Source: Halogranum gelatinilyticum | GTDB taxonomy: Archaea > Halobacteriota > Halobacteria > Halobacteriales > Haloferacaceae | Length of the DNA stretch: 64,000 bases | NCBI RefSeq assembly: GCF_900103715.1 | Contig: NZ_FNHL01000003.1 | Location: forward strand, 62,001 to 126,000 | Direction of reading: 5' to 3' | Shown here: positions 50,876 to 59,497 of the stretch, piece by piece | How positions within the stretch are numbered: position 1 is the first letter of the stretch | Layout: each line of letters begins with the position of its first letter | Translations under genes and position numbers: made by a program | Notes under the pieces: model-generated | What the model was told of the DNA's origin: nothing | What the model saw: only the letters and a program-made list of their open reading frames with translations | The model's database searches: none

Positions 50876-51898
50876 ATGGGAACTTCAGACGCGAACCGTG
50901 GGGGGCGGACGTTCGCTCAGGCGGCACTCCATCTGTTTCCCGCAGAGATCGCGGTACTCGACAGAGACGGCGTCATCGTCTCGACGAACCTCGCGTGGCG
51001 GATGTTCGGCGAGGCCAACGGGCTGACCGAGGGTGCCGACATGGTCGGCGTCAACTACCTCGACGTCTGTGACGCCGCCGCGTCCGACGACCCCGTCTCG
51101 GCGACCGCAGCAGCCGGCATCCGCGACGTCTTCGACGGCATTCGAGACGAGTTCCGCCTCGAATACCCCTGTCACAGCCCCGACGAGAAGCGGTGGTTCG
51201 TCATGCGCGTCATCCCCTTCAGCGTCGGCGAGGCGACGTACGCCCTCGTCGCCCACATGGACGTGACCGACCGGAAGCTCGCCGAGTTGGACGTCCAGAC
51301 CCGAACCGACCAGTTCGAGGCCATCGCGACGCTCCTCTCGGAAGACCTCCAAGACACCCTCTCGACGGCCATCAGCCGCGTGATCGTCCTCAGCAGCGAG
51401 GTCGACTCCGAGGAGACCGTCCGGCTCGAAGCGTCGCTCCAGCGGATGAGCGCGCTCCTCACCGACGCGCTCGCGCTCCTCCGCGGCGAGACGCTGGACG
51501 TCACCGACGTCAGTCTCGAAGCGACCACGTTGGCGGCGTGGGGGCGGACCGACACGCTCGACGCGACGCTGGACGTCGAAGAGTCGGGCGTCCTCGAAGC
51601 CGACCTCAGCCTGTTCGGCCAGCTGTTCCAGCATCTCTTCCAGAGCGCGCTCATCCAGGGCGGGACGAAAGTCGACATCCGTGTCGGCGTCGCGAACGAC
51701 GCAATCTACTTCGAGTACCACCGGAGTTCGGTCCCGCAAGCGGTCGTCGAGGGGGGCGCGAGAAGTGGGAGCAGTGCGATCGACCCCGACGTGGCCGTCG
51801 CCGCCCGTATCGCCGAAGTCCACGGCTGGGAGTTCTCGACGGTTGCGGAGGACGGGACGATGCGGTACGAGATATCGGGTATCCAGTGGCGGGGCTGA
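50876..51898 (+). CDS. PAS-domain histidine-kinase-like protein lacking catalytic residues
   Basis: 340 residues. A PAS domain (about 15-135, AEIAVLDRDGVIVSTNLAWRMFG) precedes a region alignable with HisKA-HATPase. The H-box THDLRNPL becomes LLSEDLQDTL, with Glu156 in place of the phosphorylated His. The N-box ENLFRNALEHG becomes QHLFQSALIQG, losing both Asn, and the G1 box DDGPGI becomes EYHRSSV. The fold is probably kept (RIAEVHGWEFSTVAEDG aligns to the end of the kinase domain), but no ATP or phosphoryl chemistry is expected. It may act as an adaptor that senses through PAS. No partner is adjacent except the small DUF7522-like gene upstream. Confidence 0.85.
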   Translation: MGTSDANRGGRTFAQAALHLFPAEIAVLDRDGVIVSTNLAWRMFGEANGLTEGADMVGVNYLDVCDAAASDDPVSATAAAGIRDVFDGIRDEFRLEYPCHSPDEKRWFVMRVIPFSVGEATYALVAHMDVTDRKLAELDVQTRTDQFEAIATLLSEDLQDTLSTAISRVIVLSSEVDSEETVRLEASLQRMSALLTDALALLRGETLDVTDVSLEATTLAAWGRTDTLDATLDVEESGVLEADLSLFGQLFQHLFQSALIQGGTKVDIRVGVANDAIYFEYHRSSVPQAVVEGGARSGSSAIDPDVAVAARIAEVHGWEFSTVAEDGTMRYEISGIQWRG

Positions 51899-51901
51899 CT
51901 C

Positions 51902-52438
51902 TCAGTATTCGAGCACCGCGACGGCGATGCCGACCGTCTGGCCGACGCCGACGACGGCGAGTGAGAGCAGCGTCAGGTCGATACCCGCGAAGAGCGTCGT
52001 GAACGGCCCGGCGACGGCTGCGTCGACGAAGAACAGCGCGCCGAGTCCCGACAGCCAGCCGCCGACGGTGTACGCGGCCGCCCGCTCCTCGGCCGGGAGG
52101 ACCTGTCCGGTGTAGTAGAGTGCCACGGCGGGCACGAGCATCCAGCCGAAGACCGTCGCCCGGAGGAGCGTCTCGTCGCCCCCCGTCACCAGGGCGTACG
52201 TGCCGACGAGCGTGATACCGAACCCGGCGGCGATGACGGCCAGCCACGCCTTGAGGACCGGATGAGCCTGCATATCGCGCCACGAGAGCGCGGCGAAGCC
52301 GAAGAGAAGCACGTCCATGACGACGTGGGCGATGAGAACAGTGCGTAGTTCGAGATACTGGAGATGTGCCGCTGTCGCAAAGAGCCACGCGAGCGGGACG
52401 AGTACGACCGGACCAGTCTCACGGAGTCGGCGGAGCAT
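51902..52438 (-). CDS. Integral membrane protein, six helices
   Basis: 178 residues with six membrane segments (near residues 9-28, 33-52, 66-87, 92-112, 122-142, 150-175), mostly Leu/Ala/Val/Gly. A repeated pattern of a charged residue just before each segment is the only signature. No family recognised. It stands downstream of the DUF8108-like gene with a 48-base gap and may share its transcript. Confidence 0.8.
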   Translation of the reverse strand: MLRRLRETGPVVLVPLAWLFATAAHLQYLELRTVLIAHVVMDVLLFGFAALSWRDMQAHPVLKAWLAVIAAGFGITLVGTYALVTGGDETLLRATVFGWMLVPAVALYYTGQVLPAEERAAAYTVGGWLSGLGALFFVDAAVAGPFTTLFAGIDLTLLSLAVVGVGQTVGIAVAVLEY

Positions 52439-52486
52439 TGGTGAGGTTTTCGGCGCGGCCTGACAAGAGTGTGCGTGGCCCAGAAG

Positions 52487-53092
52487 TCAGCGTTCGTCCA
52501 CCGTCGCGACGGACCGTGTGTCGTGGTCGTCAGTGTCGGTGTCGGATTCGTCGGTTTCAGTATCGAGGTCGTTGGCGTCGGCTGCGGGACGCGTCACGCT
52601 CTCCGCGGCGACGCCAGAGCGGTCGGCCGTCGCACACGCTAGACAGTAGTAGTTGTGGTCTTCCGAAGCTGTGTAGACCGGCACACCGGCGACGACGAAC
52701 TCCGAACGGTACCGACGGTCCAGTCCTCGGTCGACACGGTCCTCGCAGACGACACACCGCTCGCGGCAGTCCTCGTCGGCGTGGACGACGCGATCGTCGA
52801 CGCTCCGGACCCATCCGAAGCGACTCGGCGCGTGGCGACGGTCGAGTCGTCGCCGGAACCGAGGGTTGACGAACATGCCGAACGTGACGAACAGGAGCGA
52901 GAACAGCGTTAAGAACGGGATGACGGCCGGGTTCGGAGCGGGTGACGCACCACCGACCAGTTGGACCACCGAGCCGCCGGCACTGAGCAGGCCGGCAACG
53001 CCGAAACCGACCAGCAGCCACCCGGCGATGCCGTTCAGCAGGTCCGAGACCGAGTCGGCGAGCGCGACGACGGAGGAGGGCTCGTCTGACAT
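52487..53092 (-). CDS. Membrane protein with cytosolic zinc-ribbon-like module
   Basis: 201 residues from the ATG ending at 53092. Two membrane helices (about residues 25-50 and 60-85), then a cytosolic domain with HADEDCRERCVVCEDRV and YYCLACAT: Cys pairs spaced as in a zinc ribbon. The last 35 residues are an acidic Asp/Thr repeat. This resembles what I recall as the haloarchaeal DUF8108 group. Function unknown; it lies between the Lhr helicase and another membrane protein. Confidence 0.8.
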   Translation of the reverse strand: MSDEPSSVVALADSVSDLLNGIAGWLLVGFGVAGLLSAGGSVVQLVGGASPAPNPAVIPFLTLFSLLFVTFGMFVNPRFRRRLDRRHAPSRFGWVRSVDDRVVHADEDCRERCVVCEDRVDRGLDRRYRSEFVVAGVPVYTASEDHNYYCLACATADRSGVAAESVTRPAADANDLDTETDESDTDTDDHDTRSVATVDER

Positions 53093-53134
53093 ACGCCGAC
53101 GTTGTTTGTCTGGTGACAAAAGCGCGACGGCGAG

Positions 53135-55975
53135 TCAGTCCCAGAACGACTTCGTCCGCGCGAACTGCCGCTCTTGGGCCAGGATGTCCCGGTAGAAGTC
53201 GTCTTCGTCCTCGCGCAACTTGGAGATGATGCGCGCGGCGTTGTGTGGGCCGACCCCGCGGGCCGCGAGCGCGACGACGGCACGCTTGCCGTGACTTTGG
53301 ACCAGATTCGCCGATTTGTAGGCGCGCTGGACCAACTCCTCCTGCTCCTCGTCTCTATCCTGCGATTTGACGGCCTGGACGGTGTCGTCGGCCCAGGGAT
53401 TCAACGCCGCGACGCGCGTCGACTCGCAGTTCGGACACTCGGGTTGCTCGCGGACGCGCCGGACCTTCGTCTTCCGCGACCACTCCCGGCAGTGCAGACA
53501 GACGAGGATGACGCGGTCGTTCTGGATGCGCTCTCTGACCGTCTCGATGACACTCGCATCGGCGTTCTCGGGAACGAGGAAGTCCCGGCCGCTGGAGTTG
53601 CCCGCGATACCGACGGGCGTCCGCTCGCGGGCGACGACGAGGTCGATGTCACCCGACTGCATCTGGGCCAGGATTTCGGCCGTCTCCTCGACCGCGAGGT
53701 CGGTGTGGAAGACCTCCCTGACTGCCTCGTCGTAGACGGGCGTGTCCTTCAGTGCTGCGAGCAGGCGGTCGCCGCCGAAGCGCTTGCGCCCCTGATACCG
53801 CTTCAGCGACCCGAACTTCGCGGCGACCTGCGCCAGCGTGAACTTCAACGAGTCGGCGTTCTTCAACGCGAGTTCGAGTAGCCCCTCGATGTGGGCGGGG
53901 TCGGTCGATTCGAGGACTTCCACGAACTCGTTCGGGCCGACCTTCGAGGGCACCTCGAACTCGATACGGTAGGGGTCGACCTCCATCCCGACCGACGAGC
54001 CGGTGCGCTGGGCGATGAGTGCCGAGAGGAGGCGTCCGAAGGTCTCGTTGATTTTGTGGCCGAAACAGGCGTTGACGACGACGGTTCTGCCCTGTCCCTC
54101 GACGACGACGCGGTCGTGCGTCGGTATCGGCGTGCCGGCCTCGGCCTGCCGTTCGAGCAGTTCCAACGCCTCGCTGACGGTGTAGTCGTCCGTCGGATAC
54201 CGCCGGACGAACTCGGACGTGACGCCCGCTCGCGGCGCGCCGCGCTCGAACTGCGGCCCGGCGACGCCGCGCATCTCGCCGACCTCTTGGGCGACGGGTT
54301 TCGGGACCGGAATCTCCGATCCGACCCACGAGGGGACCTCGCCCGTGGGGTCCTCGATGGGCGTGACGTTGACCTCGCCCTCGTCCTCGTCGATGTCGTT
54401 GATGCGCCACATCTCGCCGCGCTGGATGAACACCTCGCCCGGTTCGGCGAAGTTGACGACGAACTTCTCGTCGAGCGTGCCGATCTGCTTCCGTGAGGAG
54501 ATGTCGTGGACGTCGTAGGTCTCCTCGTCGGGAATCATCGACAGATTGGCGTAGAAATACTGCCACGTCCCGCCGGACTTCTCCAGCAGGTCCTTCTCCT
54601 CGTTCAGCCAGAGCAAACGATTCCCGTGGAGTTCGCGGACGACCTCGCGGAACTGTTCTTCCGACAAGTCACGGAAGGGATAGGCGTCGGTGAGGAGGTC
54701 GTAGGTCTCGCGAGCACTCACCTCGCCGTGGTCCATCACGCAGCCGACGATCTGGTTCGCGACGACGTCGAGACTGCCGTGGTGGATGTGGGCCGGTTCG
54801 ACCTCCCCCGCTTCGGCGCGGCGGGCGATGGCCAGTGCCTCGAAGGTGTCGTCGGCGTCGCTGGTGACGACGGTCCCCTCGCTGACGAGACCGAGGCGGT
54901 GGCCCGCGCGGCCGACTCGCTGGAGTAAGCGAGCGACCTCCCGAGGGCTGCCGTACTGGACGACGTGGTCGACCCGGCCCACGTCGATGCCGAGTTCCAT
55001 CGAGGAGGTACAGATGAGCCCGTCCAGCTCGCCGGATTTGAATGCGTCTTCGACCTCGATACGGGCCTCTTTCGAGAGCGACCCGTGGTGGACGCCGACG
55101 GGTGCGTCGAGTTTCTTGAAGTGCGCGCCGAGTGCTTCGGCGGTCTGACGCGTGTTGACGAAGACGAGCGTCGAGGTGTGTTCCTCGACCAAGTTGCGAA
55201 TCGCCCGCACGTGGCTGGCGAGTTCCGCGTCGGTCGCGAGTTTCCCCGAGAGCCGTTCGTCCTCGTCGGTCACGCGCGGATGGGTAACGGTGAAGTCGAC
55301 GCGGTTGTCGACGTCGACCTCGACGATGGTGAAGTCGCAGTCGCCGGTGAGGAACTTCGCGACCTCCGCGGGCGAGCCGACCGTCGCCGAGAGGCCGATA
55401 CGCTGGTAGTCGCCGGCGAGTTGGCCGAGTCGCTCGAAGGCGACGGTCAACTGCGCACCGCGCTTCGAGGAGGCGAGTTCGTGGACCTCATCGACGACGA
55501 CGTGGTGAACGTCCGAGAGTGCCGTCCGGAGTTTCTTCCCGGTCAGCATCGCCTGGAGGGTTTCGGGCGTCGTCACGAGCACGTCCGGCGGGTCGTCGGC
55601 CTGCTTGCCCCGCTGGTACTGCGTGGTGTCGCCGTGCCGAACATCGATATCGAGGTCGAGATAGTCGCCCCACCAGTCGAGGCGATCGCGCATATCACGG
55701 TTGAGCGCGCGGAGCGGCGTGATGTAGAGCGCGGAGATACCGAAGCGGTCCTCGGCCTCCGCAATCGAGTCGAAGACCGGCAGCATCGCCGTCTCCGTCT
55801 TCCCCGTGCCGGTGGGGGCGATGACGAGCGCGTTGTCTCCGGCGGCGAGCGGCGGGATGGCTCGTCGCTGCGGCTCCGTCGGCGTCGAGAACCCACGCTC
55901 GGAGAGCGCGCCGCGGACGGCGTCGCCGAGATGCGTGAAGGCGTCGACACCGGTCTGCGTCTCGCCGTCTGGCAT
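53135..55975 (-). CDS. lhr: Lhr-type DNA/RNA helicase (DEAD/DEAH family)
   Basis: 946 residues. Motifs: Walker A APTGTGKTET (residues 53-62), Ia TPLRALN, II DEVH, III SATVG, IV-VI HHGSLSKEAR, ICTSSMELGID and QRVGRAGHRLG. The Lhr core continues with a winged helix and a beta-barrel (PGEVFIQRGEMWRINDID). A zinc cluster CLHCREW...CPNCES (near residue 840) and a helical C-terminus follow, which the shorter bacterial Lhr-core lacks. It translocates 3' to 5' on DNA and unwinds forks and hybrids in other archaea. A TATA box at 56000 is 28 bases from the ATG. It lies near the RPA operon, but in a separate unit. Confidence 0.92.
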   Translation of the reverse strand: MPDGETQTGVDAFTHLGDAVRGALSERGFSTPTEPQRRAIPPLAAGDNALVIAPTGTGKTETAMLPVFDSIAEAEDRFGISALYITPLRALNRDMRDRLDWWGDYLDLDIDVRHGDTTQYQRGKQADDPPDVLVTTPETLQAMLTGKKLRTALSDVHHVVVDEVHELASSKRGAQLTVAFERLGQLAGDYQRIGLSATVGSPAEVAKFLTGDCDFTIVEVDVDNRVDFTVTHPRVTDEDERLSGKLATDAELASHVRAIRNLVEEHTSTLVFVNTRQTAEALGAHFKKLDAPVGVHHGSLSKEARIEVEDAFKSGELDGLICTSSMELGIDVGRVDHVVQYGSPREVARLLQRVGRAGHRLGLVSEGTVVTSDADDTFEALAIARRAEAGEVEPAHIHHGSLDVVANQIVGCVMDHGEVSARETYDLLTDAYPFRDLSEEQFREVVRELHGNRLLWLNEEKDLLEKSGGTWQYFYANLSMIPDEETYDVHDISSRKQIGTLDEKFVVNFAEPGEVFIQRGEMWRINDIDEDEGEVNVTPIEDPTGEVPSWVGSEIPVPKPVAQEVGEMRGVAGPQFERGAPRAGVTSEFVRRYPTDDYTVSEALELLERQAEAGTPIPTHDRVVVEGQGRTVVVNACFGHKINETFGRLLSALIAQRTGSSVGMEVDPYRIEFEVPSKVGPNEFVEVLESTDPAHIEGLLELALKNADSLKFTLAQVAAKFGSLKRYQGRKRFGGDRLLAALKDTPVYDEAVREVFHTDLAVEETAEILAQMQSGDIDLVVARERTPVGIAGNSSGRDFLVPENADASVIETVRERIQNDRVILVCLHCREWSRKTKVRRVREQPECPNCESTRVAALNPWADDTVQAVKSQDRDEEQEELVQRAYKSANLVQSHGKRAVVALAARGVGPHNAARIISKLREDEDDFYRDILAQERQFARTKSFWD

Positions 55976-55999
55976 TGACTCCGCTAACGGCGCGACGGG

Positions 56000-56006
56000 A
56001 TTAAGC
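56000..56006 (-). promoter_or_regulatory. TATA box of lhr
   Basis: GCTTAAT on the minus strand, 28 bases from the ATG ending at 55975. Confidence 0.55.
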
Positions 56007-56029
56007 GCACTGTTCGCGGCCGACGAGGG

Positions 56030-56155
56030 TTAAGACCCGAGCTTTCGTGCCGCCAACGCGGCGACGATGACCAGCCCGCCGGTCACGAACGTGCCGGGGA
56101 CCGGAAGCACGAACAGCCCGATACCGAACGCGAGTGCGATGGTGGATGCGTTCAC
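56030..56155 (-). CDS. 41-residue membrane protein
   Basis: From the GTG ending at 56155: VNASTIALAFGIGLFVLPVPG, then TFVTGGLVIVAALAARKLGS. Almost the whole chain is one hydrophobic hairpin or two short helices round a Pro-Gly turn, with a basic end. Haloarchaeal single-domain membrane mini-proteins of this kind are common. Function unknown. The frame also continues upstream to an ATG at 56245, with no membrane-protein character in that part. Confidence 0.65.
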   Translation of the reverse strand: MNASTIALAFGIGLFVLPVPGTFVTGGLVIVAALAARKLGS

Positions 56156-56287
56156 GGGGGAGGGTTGTCGCGGGCGACGGGAATGGATTGTGGCCAGTCC
56201 GACGAGAAGCGTCTGACTCACTCGTTCGGCAGACTTCCCGTGCAAGCGGAACAGGCGTTCATGCCGCTGGCGAGCAAAATGTTATCA

Positions 56288-56593
56288 ATGAGCAAAGTGA
56301 CGACACTCGGCGGACTGGAGCCGTTCGACTACGTGCAGATCCTCCTGAGCGACGAGCGGCAGATCGAAGGACGGGCGACCGCCATCGACTACGTCCCGAA
56401 CGAGAGTCTCCGGCTGGAACTCCGACCGCGGCACTCCGGGGTCCGGTACGAACTCGTCGCCGAACACGGCGGGACGCGCTGGAGTCCGGTTCACGTTCGG
56501 CGGTGCGACACCGAGGCCGACGAGACGGAGTGGGAGGACCTCAGCAACGTGAGGGGCGTCACGGTGCGCGAGGACACGCCTGCGTCGGTGTGA
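56288..56593 (+). CDS. Small soluble conserved protein
   Basis: 101 residues from the ATG at 56288 (MSKVTTLGG). A compact all-beta domain resembling a small barrel: PFDYVQILLSDERQIEGRATAIDYVPNESLRLELRPRH (residues 12-49), then GVRYELVAEHGGTRWSPVHVRRC. Layout is reminiscent of Sm/Hfq or SH3-like barrels, with no strong motif. No family recognised. Confidence 0.65.
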   Translation: MSKVTTLGGLEPFDYVQILLSDERQIEGRATAIDYVPNESLRLELRPRHSGVRYELVAEHGGTRWSPVHVRRCDTEADETEWEDLSNVRGVTVREDTPASV

Positions 56594-56627
56594 CAGGGTT
56601 CATGACGCCGTACAAACAATCGCCGCT

Positions 56628-56891
56628 GTGAACGTCCCCCGCCTCTACCGCGTCGCGCTCGCCGTCGTCGGCGCGAGCCTGGCCGCGAACGGTCTCGACA
56701 CCCTCCGGACGAGCGGTCTCTCCGTTCCAACTGTCGTCGTCATCGTCGGCGGAAGCTTCCTCGCAGTCACCTCGCTGCTCGTGCGCGACCCCGACGAGCA
56801 CGGCATCCCGACCGAGCCGGGATGGCAGCTGTATCTCGTGCTCCTCGCCGCAGTCCTCACGGTCGTGGGCCTCGCGCTCACGCTCGCCTGA
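56628..56891 (+). CDS. Small membrane protein with three helices
   Basis: 87 residues beginning at a GTG. Three hydrophobic segments (about residues 6-24, 32-51, 66-86) with the short loops RTSGLS and VRDPDEHGIPTEPGW. No family recognised. It converges on rpe with 8 bases between. Confidence 0.7.
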   Translation: MNVPRLYRVALAVVGASLAANGLDTLRTSGLSVPTVVVIVGGSFLAVTSLLVRDPDEHGIPTEPGWQLYLVLLAAVLTVVGLALTLA

Positions 56892-56899
56892 GTCGAGAT

Positions 56900-57664
56900 T
56901 CAGACCCGACGGTAGTCACCCAAGCGCGTCCCGTCAAGCAGGTAGGCTTCGCCGTCGACGAGACCTTCGGGAAGGAACGGCGAGAGAAATCCCTGACCCT
57001 CGACGTTGACGTACGTCCCGCCCGAGCGGTCGTTGAACGCCGGGAAGACGACGAGGTCCGGGTCGTGCCAGTCCAAGTCGGCGGCGTCGACACCGAGACC
57101 CTCGGCGAAGACGTCCCTCGCCAGCGAGCCACGGAGCCACGCCTTCTCGGTCCGGCTGCCGCCGACGGCGTCGGTCAGGCGAACCGTCGGATGCTCGTGG
57201 CCCGTACAGACCGTCGGCGCGCTCAGGACCGCTTCGCTCGGCCAGGTGTGGCCGTGGGCGAAGCCGACGTCACCCAGCCTGACGCCCGAGCCGGGCGTCA
57301 CGTCGACGCGGGCGGCGACGACGTCGGCGAGACCAGCGTCGTGGTTGCCCGTCACGAGCGTCATCGCCACGCGGTCCGTGACGGCGTCGACGAGCGTGTT
57401 CAACTCCGCGAGTTCGTCGCCCTTCGGGTCGCCGATGCGGTGGCCGAGGTCGCCGAGGACGACGAGCCTGTCCGCACCGGTTTCGGCGAGCAGCGACAGC
57501 AGTCGCTCACGGCGGCTGTCGGCGTCGCTCGGGAGTTCGACCCCGCGCTCGTAGCGCAACGCGGCTTCGATGCCGACGTGGACGTCGGCGACGACGAGTG
57601 CCCGCTCGTGGCCGAGGTCGGCGACGGCGGCGGGCTGGCGGGGGAGCGGTTCGACCGTGGGCAC
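56900..57664 (-). CDS. rpe: RPA-associated phosphoesterase
   Basis: 254 residues, calcineurin-type metallophosphoesterase. Motifs: VADVHVG (residues 25-31), VLGDLGH (about 69-75), TGNHDAG (about 103), HGHTWP (about 135) and GHEHP (about 154). It is the third gene of an operon rpa1-rpap1-rpe that is known from Haloferax volcanii, where this enzyme is named for its association with RPA1. Only 3 bases separate it from rpap1. It is homologous to the PdeM/SbcD-like nucleases that accompany Lhr and DNA ligases in bacteria; nuclease activity on ssDNA is a fair guess. Confidence 0.9.
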   Translation of the reverse strand: MPTVEPLPRQPAAVADLGHERALVVADVHVGIEAALRYERGVELPSDADSRRERLLSLLAETGADRLVVLGDLGHRIGDPKGDELAELNTLVDAVTDRVAMTLVTGNHDAGLADVVAARVDVTPGSGVRLGDVGFAHGHTWPSEAVLSAPTVCTGHEHPTVRLTDAVGGSRTEKAWLRGSLARDVFAEGLGVDAADLDWHDPDLVVFPAFNDRSGGTYVNVEGQGFLSPFLPEGLVDGEAYLLDGTRLGDYRRV

Positions 57665-57667
57665 GGC

Positions 57668-59497
57668 TCAGATGGCCTTCAGCTGGTCCTCGTTCGGCTC
57701 GTAGCACTGGCCGTTCATCAGCGCGTCCTGAATCGCGTCCTCGACGGCTCCGGGGTCGACGCCGTACTCGTCGACGACGGCCGCGACGACCGCCTCGCGG
57801 GAGGCACCGTCGCCGTCGTCGAGGTCGCTCATCGCCGCGACCGCGGCGTCTTCGAGGTCGACGTCCGCGGCGTCGGCGGTGTCAGCGGCGTCCGCGGTGT
57901 CGTCCGCGCTGTCTGCGTCGGCATCTGCCGACGGTGCTGCGGTGGCCGGTTCGTCCTCTTCGGCCTCTTCGGTCTCGGAGTCGGCTGCGTCCAACTCGGA
58001 TTCGAGGTCGTCGGCGTCGGGCACGTCGATATCCGCCTCGCCGGGTTCGCCGACCTCGCTGCCGGTCGAGAACTCGGTACCGAACTCGGCTTCGACCTCT
58101 TTGCGCTCCTCCTCGGGCAGTTCGTACATCCCGCTGTCGTCGGTTTCCCCCGTTTCGGTCCCTGAGTCCGCTGGTTCTGTCGTCCCGTCTTCGTCGTCGA
58201 AGTCGCCGAGACCACTCTCCGTGTCTGCGTCGTCGTCGAAGTCTCCCAGGTCGTCGTCGAAGTCGCTGAGTCCGGAGTCCGTGCTGGTTTCGGCTTCGCT
58301 CTCAGTGTCGTCGAAGTCACCCAGACCAGAGTCGGCGGTCCCGGTGGCTTCCGCGGGTTCGGCCGCCACGTCGTCCGCTTCGGTGGCGGAGTCGTCGACG
58401 AGCGTCTCGGTCGAACCGGCAGCGTCGGTCTCCGCCGCAGCCGACTCGGTCGGTGTCTCGGCGACCGGTTCGGCGTCCGTCTCCTCGACCGGGTCGGGGT
58501 CGGTGGCGGTGTCGGACGTCGGCTCTGCCCCGGTGTCGGTCGCGCTGACGGCTTCCGCAGGTTCGGCAGCGGTCTCAGCGGTCTCGTCCGCTTCTTCGCT
58601 GGCAGCCTCGTCGACGAGCGTCTCTGTCGATGCAGCGGCGTCCGTCTCGGCCGCGACGGAGTCGTCGACTTGCGGTTCGTCGGGTTCGTCGACCGGTTCG
58701 TCAGGCTCGACTGCCGGTTCGGAGACTTCCGCGGGCGTCTCGATCTCCGGCGCGTCGCCGAGGTCGACCGCGGGCAGCGGACCGAGCACCACGTCGCCGC
58801 CCTCGCCGGGTGCGAAGTCGAGCGAGCGGACCTCTTCGCGGTCGCCGGTGACGACCTCCAGCGCGTCGACGGCGAGCTGTCGGACGGCTTCGAGGTAGGC
58901 GCGGCTAGTACCGTAGTGGTCGATGGCGAGCGGGATGCCCGAGGCCAGCGACGGCGTCACGCCGCGGGCTTCGAGTTCGCGGGCGAGCGCGTCGCCGCGG
59001 TTCTCGGAGTCGAGTGCTTCGTCGAAGACGGCGACCCGTTCGAGCGTTGCTCTCGCGGTCGTGACGACCCACCGGTCGCGGGTGTCGCCGTCGACGTCGT
59101 TCAGACTCTCGGGGCGGACCGAGGTGAACACGCGGTCGGAGTCCTCCGGTTCGAACGTCCGGGCCTTCCCGGTCAGCGCGAGGAACGCTGGCGGAGTCGT
59201 GCGGTCGAGGAACGCCATCTCGTCGGGCTGGTACTGCCCGGCGTAGCTGACGAACGCGCCCGTCGGGTCGGCGAGCCGCCCTCGGAGCACGTCGTCGTTG
59301 ACGGGTTCTTTCTCGGTCAGGACGCCCACTGCGAAGAGGCGGTTGACGCGAGCACCCGTCGGGGTGACGACGTAGTTCGGCGCGCGCTCCTCGTCGCTCT
59401 CGGAGTACGAGAGGGAGGCGTCGTCGAACTCGGCGGCGAAGAGACGGTGGGCGACCTCGCGGCGGCCCGGACCGTTGTCCCCGTCGTCCGCGCTCAT
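57668..59497 (-). CDS. rpap1: RPA-associated protein with long acidic linker
   Basis: 609 residues. N-terminal domain (1-215, RREVAHRLFAAEFDDASLSY; GQYQPDEMAFLDRT) is the COG3390/RPA41-type OB domain that partners RPA1. Residues about 225-540 are a disordered acidic linker of Asp/Glu/Ser/Thr/Ala, holding four F-containing repeats of the form GLGDFDD (about residues 390-440). The last 60 residues (REAVVAAVVDEYGVDPGAVEDAIQDALMNGQCYEPNEDQLKAI) form a winged-helix like that at the end of RPA32. Co-translated with rpa1 (ATGA overlap at 59494-59497). Rpap1 binds RPA1 and is needed for its function in Haloferax. Confidence 0.9.
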   Translation of the reverse strand: MSADDGDNGPGRREVAHRLFAAEFDDASLSYSESDEERAPNYVVTPTGARVNRLFAVGVLTEKEPVNDDVLRGRLADPTGAFVSYAGQYQPDEMAFLDRTTPPAFLALTGKARTFEPEDSDRVFTSVRPESLNDVDGDTRDRWVVTTARATLERVAVFDEALDSENRGDALARELEARGVTPSLASGIPLAIDHYGTSRAYLEAVRQLAVDALEVVTGDREEVRSLDFAPGEGGDVVLGPLPAVDLGDAPEIETPAEVSEPAVEPDEPVDEPDEPQVDDSVAAETDAAASTETLVDEAASEEADETAETAAEPAEAVSATDTGAEPTSDTATDPDPVEETDAEPVAETPTESAAAETDAAGSTETLVDDSATEADDVAAEPAEATGTADSGLGDFDDTESEAETSTDSGLSDFDDDLGDFDDDADTESGLGDFDDEDGTTEPADSGTETGETDDSGMYELPEEERKEVEAEFGTEFSTGSEVGEPGEADIDVPDADDLESELDAADSETEEAEEDEPATAAPSADADADSADDTADAADTADAADVDLEDAAVAAMSDLDDGDGASREAVVAAVVDEYGVDPGAVEDAIQDALMNGQCYEPNEDQLKAI

